Below are positions 6,344-9,874 of a stretch of 9,874 bases of DNA, in pieces. The translations under genes and the position numbers were made by a program. A model generated the notes under the pieces. The model worked only from the letters and a program-made list of their open reading frames with translations. It searched no databases and had not been told where the DNA came from. Numbering within the stretch: the stretch's first letter is position 1; the number at the start of each line of letters is the position of its first letter. The DNA comes from Actinomycetota bacterium. GTDB lineage: Bacteria > Actinomycetota > Geothermincolia > Fen-727 > JAQURN01. The DNA lies in assembly GCA_028715585.1 (NCBI GenBank), contig JAQURN010000042.1, positions 1 to 9,874 on the forward strand. Reading direction: 5' to 3'.

Positions 6344-6869
6344 AAGAGGTAGGGCAAGGGATGATATTTTCGCGCGCCTGGAGAGAATCGAGGAATTCAT
6401 CGCGAATTCCAAGAAGGTGCCTCTTTCCCCCTCTGTTCTGGTCAACGAGGCAGAGCTATATGACTTATTGGATGACATAAGGGTGACCTTGCCTACCGAG
6501 CTCAAAGACGCGAGAGTTGTATCGAAGGAGAGAGAGCGGATACTTTCCGAAGCGCGCATGAGGGGGGAGGAAATCATCGCTGAAGCCGAGCAGAGAGCTG
6601 AGCAGATGGTTGAGCACACCGAGATAGTGCGGCAGGCTGAGCTCGAGCGAGACCACATCATAGATGAAGCGCAGGAGGAGGCAAGGAAGATAAAGTATGA
6701 GGCAGAAGATGCCGCCGATAGAATATTTGGAGAACTCGAAGTTTCGCTGGGCGAAGTTCGGGATTCTACCGAAGAGATACTAAGGTTGATAGCTTCTTGG
6801 AGAGAAAAGCTACATGGTTACACTTCCGAGGAGCCGGAAGAGGCATATCCCGAAGAGGAGGAATATTAG
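6336..6869 (+). CDS. SepIVA/DivIVA-like coiled-coil protein
   Basis: This 177-residue cytoplasmic protein resembles the actinobacterial DivIVA-like family that includes mycobacterial SepIVA, a regulator of septation and polar cell-wall synthesis. The assignment rests on the segment VPLSPSVLVNEAELYDLLDD followed by IRVTLPTEL (28-55), which matches that family as I know it, and on a long Ala/Glu/Arg-rich coiled coil (about 60-150; for example EEIIAEAEQRAEQMVEH). It ends in a very acidic tail (EEPEEAYPEEEEY). There is no membrane segment. Start ATG 6336 has AAGGTGG 8 bases upstream and overlaps the coaD end by 8 bases; the frame is open further upstream within coaD but not family-like. Similar coiled-coil proteins are sometimes annotated as ATP synthase subunit b-like; the neighbours argue for the SepIVA group. 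The function here is inferred from family and context. Confidence 0.8.
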   Translation: MSERGRARDDIFARLERIEEFIANSKKVPLSPSVLVNEAELYDLLDDIRVTLPTELKDARVVSKERERILSEARMRGEEIIAEAEQRAEQMVEHTEIVRQAELERDHIIDEAQEEARKIKYEAEDAADRIFGELEVSLGEVRDSTEEILRLIASWREKLHGYTSEEPEEAYPEEEEY

Positions 6870-7027
6870 CGCCTCCCCTTTTGGTTTAGGTTTCCCCTGG
6901 ATGTGACTGTTTTTGAGCTTTCGCCCGATTTCTCAACTTTTCTCAGAGTCACTGCTCTCACCTGCCTTTTGGCCCAGGTCTCCTGGAGGAAATGGCAATA
7001 TTTTGGGGAATGAAATCGTGAAGGTCG
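6870..7027 (+). other. 158-bp gap inside the operon
   Basis: This is the only sizeable gap within the recG cluster. It contains a small perfect hairpin CCAGG-TCT-CCTGG (6974-6986) without a T tract, then GGAGG only 2 bases before an ATG (6992) that is in frame with the next gene but closed by TGA at 7019. I find no convincing promoter or terminator. Confidence 0.5.
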
Positions 7028-7612
7028 TTGAGAGTATTTGGGAAGTTTGGCATGGACTGTGAACAACACGAAAGTGACATAATTCAGGGTCTCAAGATTG
7101 GAGTTGATATTGCAATCCCGTTTCTCGGGGACGAGAAAACGGTGAGGAGCACCTGCCACGCGGAGATTGATGCCGGTTATGAAATTTCCCTTGTGGCTGG
7201 AGAGAGCCTCCGATGGTTGATTGAGCTTCGAAGGATAAGCGAGGCAATAGAAGTAAGTGGTTCGGTGGAAGGAAATATAGAGCTCGAGTGCTGCCGTTGC
7301 CTCGAACGCTTCGATTTTCCTTTGAATCTGAATGTTTGGGAGCATGCGCTTTGTGTTGCCGAGGAGGACCAACGCGACTCTAGATATCTGGATGAATATC
7401 AGGTTGTCGGCGGAGAACTAGACCTTCTGCCTATTATAAGAGATGCCATATGTCTTGCGATTCCAACCAAGAGGCTTTGCAGTGAGCACTGCAGGGGTCT
7501 GTGTCCGGTTTGTGGGGCTAACCTCAACCTGGGACTCTGCAACTGCAGCTCGAAGCCGGTGGATGCGAGGCTCAAACCGCTCCTTGAACTCAAGCGCCGG
7601 CTCGAGAGGTGA
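7028..7612 (+). CDS. DUF177 (YceD-like) protein
   Basis: DUF177/YceD proteins are widespread, usually encoded just before rpmF (ribosomal protein L32), and have been linked to 23S rRNA processing or accumulation and ribosome assembly. Residues 60-110 hold the family core: a beta segment, EVSGSVEGNIELECCRCLE (75-93) and the following strand. The C-terminus has the Gram-positive-type cysteine cluster LCSEHCRGLCPVCGANLN (150-167) plus CNC (171-173), probably a zinc site. Starts: TTG 7028 gives 194 residues; ATG 7052 with GGGAAG 7 bases upstream gives 186 and is an equally good choice. No rpmF follows: 28 bases after the stop comes the end of a convergent gene. Confidence 0.85.
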   Translation: MRVFGKFGMDCEQHESDIIQGLKIGVDIAIPFLGDEKTVRSTCHAEIDAGYEISLVAGESLRWLIELRRISEAIEVSGSVEGNIELECCRCLERFDFPLNLNVWEHALCVAEEDQRDSRYLDEYQVVGGELDLLPIIRDAICLAIPTKRLCSEHCRGLCPVCGANLNLGLCNCSSKPVDARLKPLLELKRRLER

Positions 7613-7640
7613 AAATTTGCCTCTATTCTCTGGAACGAGG

Positions 7641-9874
7641 TTACTCGGTGGAAAGACAGCCGAGGGCTGTTTGGACCTTGGCGGTCTGGGATGATTGAAG
7701 GTATTTATCTATCGAGAATGCGCCCTTCCTGCCATCCGCGCAAGCTCTCACGAAAAGGTTTTGTTTACCTCTCACGTCGCCGCCGGCAAATACCCCGGGG
7801 CGTGAGGTCTCGAGCGTTTCTTCTTGAACCTTTATAGACCCGTCCCTATTTAGCTCCAGGTGGCAAGATATATAGTCTTGCAAGGATTTATCCAAGCCCC
7901 TTCCATCCGCGAAAATGATGGTTCCGGCTTCGAGGCGTTCTCGATTTGGTTCGCCGTTTGGTTTCCCTCTGGTTTTGGTGTGAAGAACAACGCCTTCAAC
8001 CCTGCCCTGGCCTACTATTTCTTCGATTTCCTTTCCAACCAAAATATTTATTCCCATCTTTTTTGCCTTCTCGATGCGGGCGGGATCGGCACCGAGTCTC
8101 TTCTTCCTCGAGAGCAAATAGACCGATTTTGCGCCGAGCTCTCTGGCAACTCTTGCGGTGTCGAGCGCAATATTTCCATCGCCTACCACGCATGTTTTCG
8201 GGGAAAGCTCTCGCTTTACTTTTCCCTTTGCCGCGGCTAAAAAGGAGAGAGCATCTATTACGCCTGGGATGTCCACTTCCTTTGTGTTTCCCATTGCTCC
8301 GACAGGCAATCCGATGGCTAGAAATATGGCTTCAAAGCCATGTTCCAAAAGAGAGTCAAAGGTTATGTCTTTTCCAAATGTAGTGTTGTAATGGACTGGA
8401 ATATCGCTGAGAGCTTCCTCCGCTTCGCGTATGAGCACCTGCTCGTCTAGGAGCCATGAAGGCATCATTCCACGGGGCAGCCCTCCCGCCCTGTCTCTGG
8501 ACTCGAAGACTTCTACCCGGTACGACATTTTGGCAAGGAAATGAGCGCAAGAGATGCCAGCGGGACCGGCTCCGACCACGGCAACTTTTTGTTTTTCAAT
8601 AGTTGGGGTAACTACTTTATGCAGTTTTTTTCTTTCTGAGATATCCGCAGGAGGTTGCTGAAGACAAGCAACAGCCTCGAGGTCCCTGATTCTTATTGCG
8701 CGGTCTATCTCTTTCCGTTTGCAACGCGCTTCACACAGTTTCCCAGAGGGGCACACTAGGGCATTCGATCCTCCCAGGCAAACGGCTTCCTTGATAGTGA
8801 GCGCCGCGCCGACTCCATTTGCGGATTTGAGTTGCCTAATGAAAGTGGGAATGTCAACGTGGGCTGGGCATCCAAGGGTGCACGGCGCGTCTTCGCATTC
8901 AATGCAACGTTCAGCCTCGGCTACGGCTGAGAGCATATCTATAATCTGGCTGGAGGAAACCTGAGGGCGAACCGGTACCGTCTCAATTACATAGTTTCCC
9001 CTTGGGTGCATATGGATTGTTTTCCCTTGAAGGAGTCTCGAGGTGGCGTTTGCGCATTTTATCCCCGAGGCAACTTCCTGGGCAACCCCGCTTCCAGGAT
9101 GAGCGGAATCTCCCGCAAGGAAGAGGTTTTTGATTTCGTCAGAGGAGAGAGGAAAGTTTCCTACCGTCTGGGCTCCTGTCGAATCATGTTGCGCTCCGAG
9201 GCATCCTCCCAATGAGCTTGGTGGAAGAATGCCGATATCCACGGCATCTTTTTCTATCTCTGGGAAGAAGCGATTGAGGGAAGAAAATATCCTCTCGCGT
9301 TCGGACTCCTCGGCTTCGGCGAGCTCTTCGGGATTCATGCTCGACCATGGTACTTGGGAAAGGTTTTCCATAACTGCTTGTACAAAAACTGAATGGTATC
9401 CGTCCGTGGCGAGGCTAGGGTCGAGGATAGTTGGGATGCTCATCGATATGAATTTCCAGGGATGTTTTTCAGGGTCTTCTACGAGTACGGTGTTGGTATG
9501 GATGTCATCGGGGAGGGAGGACTTGGGGATTCCGAAGTAAAGTGAGGTAGCGGAAAGAGTTGGTTTGAGAGATTTAACCCAGGCCCTGGTCTTTTCGCTC
9601 AAGGCTTCAGGGGAAATAAGTTTTCCGAAAAGTTCTGGCAATGAACCATCATATATAATCGCGTTCGACCTGATAGTCCTTCCGTTGAAGAGCTCTACGC
9701 CTTTGGAGTGCCCATCTTCCACAACAATCGCTTTGACAGGCGTGTGGTAGGCAACCGACCCACCGCTTTTGTGCACCTTTTTTTCCAGTTGGTTTACAAG
9801 GTGTTGGGTCGAACCCAGTGGATAATGGGCGCCTCCCGCGAGCCTTCCTATTATGGAAAAGGCGGCATGACTTA
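7641..9874 (-). CDS. Fusion flavoprotein: CrtI-like oxidoreductase + [4Fe-4S] + GltD-like reductase (N-terminus cut off)
   Basis: The frame is open from the window edge (743 residues visible) to TAA at 7641. Part one (to about base 9030) resembles the C-terminal two thirds of phytoene-dehydrogenase/CrtI-type FAD enzymes: AGGAHYPLGSTQHLVNQLEK, HKSGGSVAYHTPVKAI, and the FAD-contacting NLFLAGDSAHPGSGVAQEVA near visible residues 249-268. The N-terminal FAD Rossmann motif should lie beyond the window. Part two (about 8936-8620) is the domain of dihydropyrimidine dehydrogenase and GltD that binds two [4Fe-4S] clusters: RCIECEDAPCTLGCP (C323, C326, C331, C335), then VCPSGKLCEARC (C374, C380, C384), with E399 at the usual Gln/Glu ligand position. 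Part three is a GltD-like reductase: FAD motif VAVVGAGPAG (430-439), NAD(P) motif VVGDGNIALDTA (562-573) and C-terminal PGVFAGGDVRG (692-702). The GTG at 9776 is internal, because conserved family sequence precedes it. The likely electron path is NAD(P)H to FAD to FeS to the second FAD. The substrate is unknown; isoprenoid, carotenoid or quinone-tail saturation or desaturation are possibilities only. Confidence 0.85.
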   Translation of the reverse strand, partial: SHAAFSIIGRLAGGAHYPLGSTQHLVNQLEKKVHKSGGSVAYHTPVKAIVVEDGHSKGVELFNGRTIRSNAIIYDGSLPELFGKLISPEALSEKTRAWVKSLKPTLSATSLYFGIPKSSLPDDIHTNTVLVEDPEKHPWKFISMSIPTILDPSLATDGYHSVFVQAVMENLSQVPWSSMNPEELAEAEESERERIFSSLNRFFPEIEKDAVDIGILPPSSLGGCLGAQHDSTGAQTVGNFPLSSDEIKNLFLAGDSAHPGSGVAQEVASGIKCANATSRLLQGKTIHMHPRGNYVIETVPVRPQVSSSQIIDMLSAVAEAERCIECEDAPCTLGCPAHVDIPTFIRQLKSANGVGAALTIKEAVCLGGSNALVCPSGKLCEARCKRKEIDRAIRIRDLEAVACLQQPPADISERKKLHKVVTPTIEKQKVAVVGAGPAGISCAHFLAKMSYRVEVFESRDRAGGLPRGMMPSWLLDEQVLIREAEEALSDIPVHYNTTFGKDITFDSLLEHGFEAIFLAIGLPVGAMGNTKEVDIPGVIDALSFLAAAKGKVKRELSPKTCVVGDGNIALDTARVARELGAKSVYLLSRKKRLGADPARIEKAKKMGINILVGKEIEEIVGQGRVEGVVLHTKTRGKPNGEPNRERLEAGTIIFADGRGLDKSLQDYISCHLELNRDGSIKVQEETLETSRPGVFAGGDVRGKQNLFVRACADGRKGAFSIDKYLQSSQTAKVQTALGCLSTE

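Noticed and set aside
6392..6410. GGAATTC-ATCGC-GAATTCC inverted repeat in the SepIVA-like gene
   Set aside because: It lies within conserved coding sequence (EEFIANSK). A 7-bp repeat is likely incidental and there is no T tract.
7656..7670. ACAGCC-GAG-GGCTGT hairpin between the convergent genes as a terminator
   Set aside because: The stem is short, only TTT follows, and it sits inside the last codons of the minus-strand gene. At most it is a weak terminator for the plus-strand operon.
7641..9776. GTG at 9776 as the start of the fusion flavoprotein
   Set aside because: The same frame continues upstream to the window edge with CrtI-family sequence (GGAHYPLGSTQHLVNQLEKK), so the GTG is an internal Val.
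1..9874. CRISPR array, tRNA, rRNA, prophage or transposase
   Set aside because: No regularly spaced repeats, no tRNA-like cloverleaf signatures that I could recognise, and no integrase or transposase motifs in any frame.

Overview
The window looks like a chromosomal segment of a deep-branching, probably thermophilic or subsurface actinobacterium (Actinomycetota, Geothermincolia/Aquicultor-like). This is an inference from two observations. The gene order coaD, SepIVA-like coiled-coil gene, DUF177 gene is typical of Actinobacteria. The left-edge gene encodes a secreted protein ending in tandem 'FAEGTTR' repeats, which I associate with such lineages from memory. No database search was possible.

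Layout. (1) Bases 1-1890, minus strand: a secreted PQQ-like beta-propeller protein with C-terminal FAEGTTR repeats, its 3' end cut by the window edge. (2) Bases 1891-2200, minus strand: its leader, with a strong sigma-70-type promoter, a cobalamin riboswitch and an intrinsic terminator in series. (3) Bases 2319-2840, plus strand: an Hsp20-family small heat-shock protein, transcribed divergently. (4) Bases 2841-3158: a gene-free stretch with a perfect 20-bp tandem duplication. (5) Bases 3159-7612, plus strand: a compact housekeeping cluster of recG, rsmD, coaD, a SepIVA/DivIVA-like coiled-coil gene and a DUF177 (YceD-like) gene, with short gaps or overlaps except for 158 bp before the last gene. 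(6) Bases 7641-9874, minus strand, convergent: the C-terminal 743 residues of a large fusion flavoprotein. A CrtI/phytoene-desaturase-like FAD oxidoreductase is joined in one frame to a two-[4Fe-4S] domain and a GltD-like FAD/NAD(P)H reductase domain.

How it works together. The plus-strand cluster is ordinary genome maintenance, ribosome modification, CoA synthesis and envelope or division functions. The two unusual loci are at the ends. At the left, a vitamin B12 sensor appears to gate transcription of an exported propeller protein rather than an obvious B12 transport or synthesis gene. A 7-nt segment of the aptamer is perfectly complementary to the terminator's 5' arm, which suggests an antitermination mechanism. 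At the right, a desaturase/saturase-type flavin domain is covalently wired to its own NAD(P)H-to-FAD-to-FeS electron input module, suggesting a self-sufficient reductase or redox enzyme of unknown substrate.
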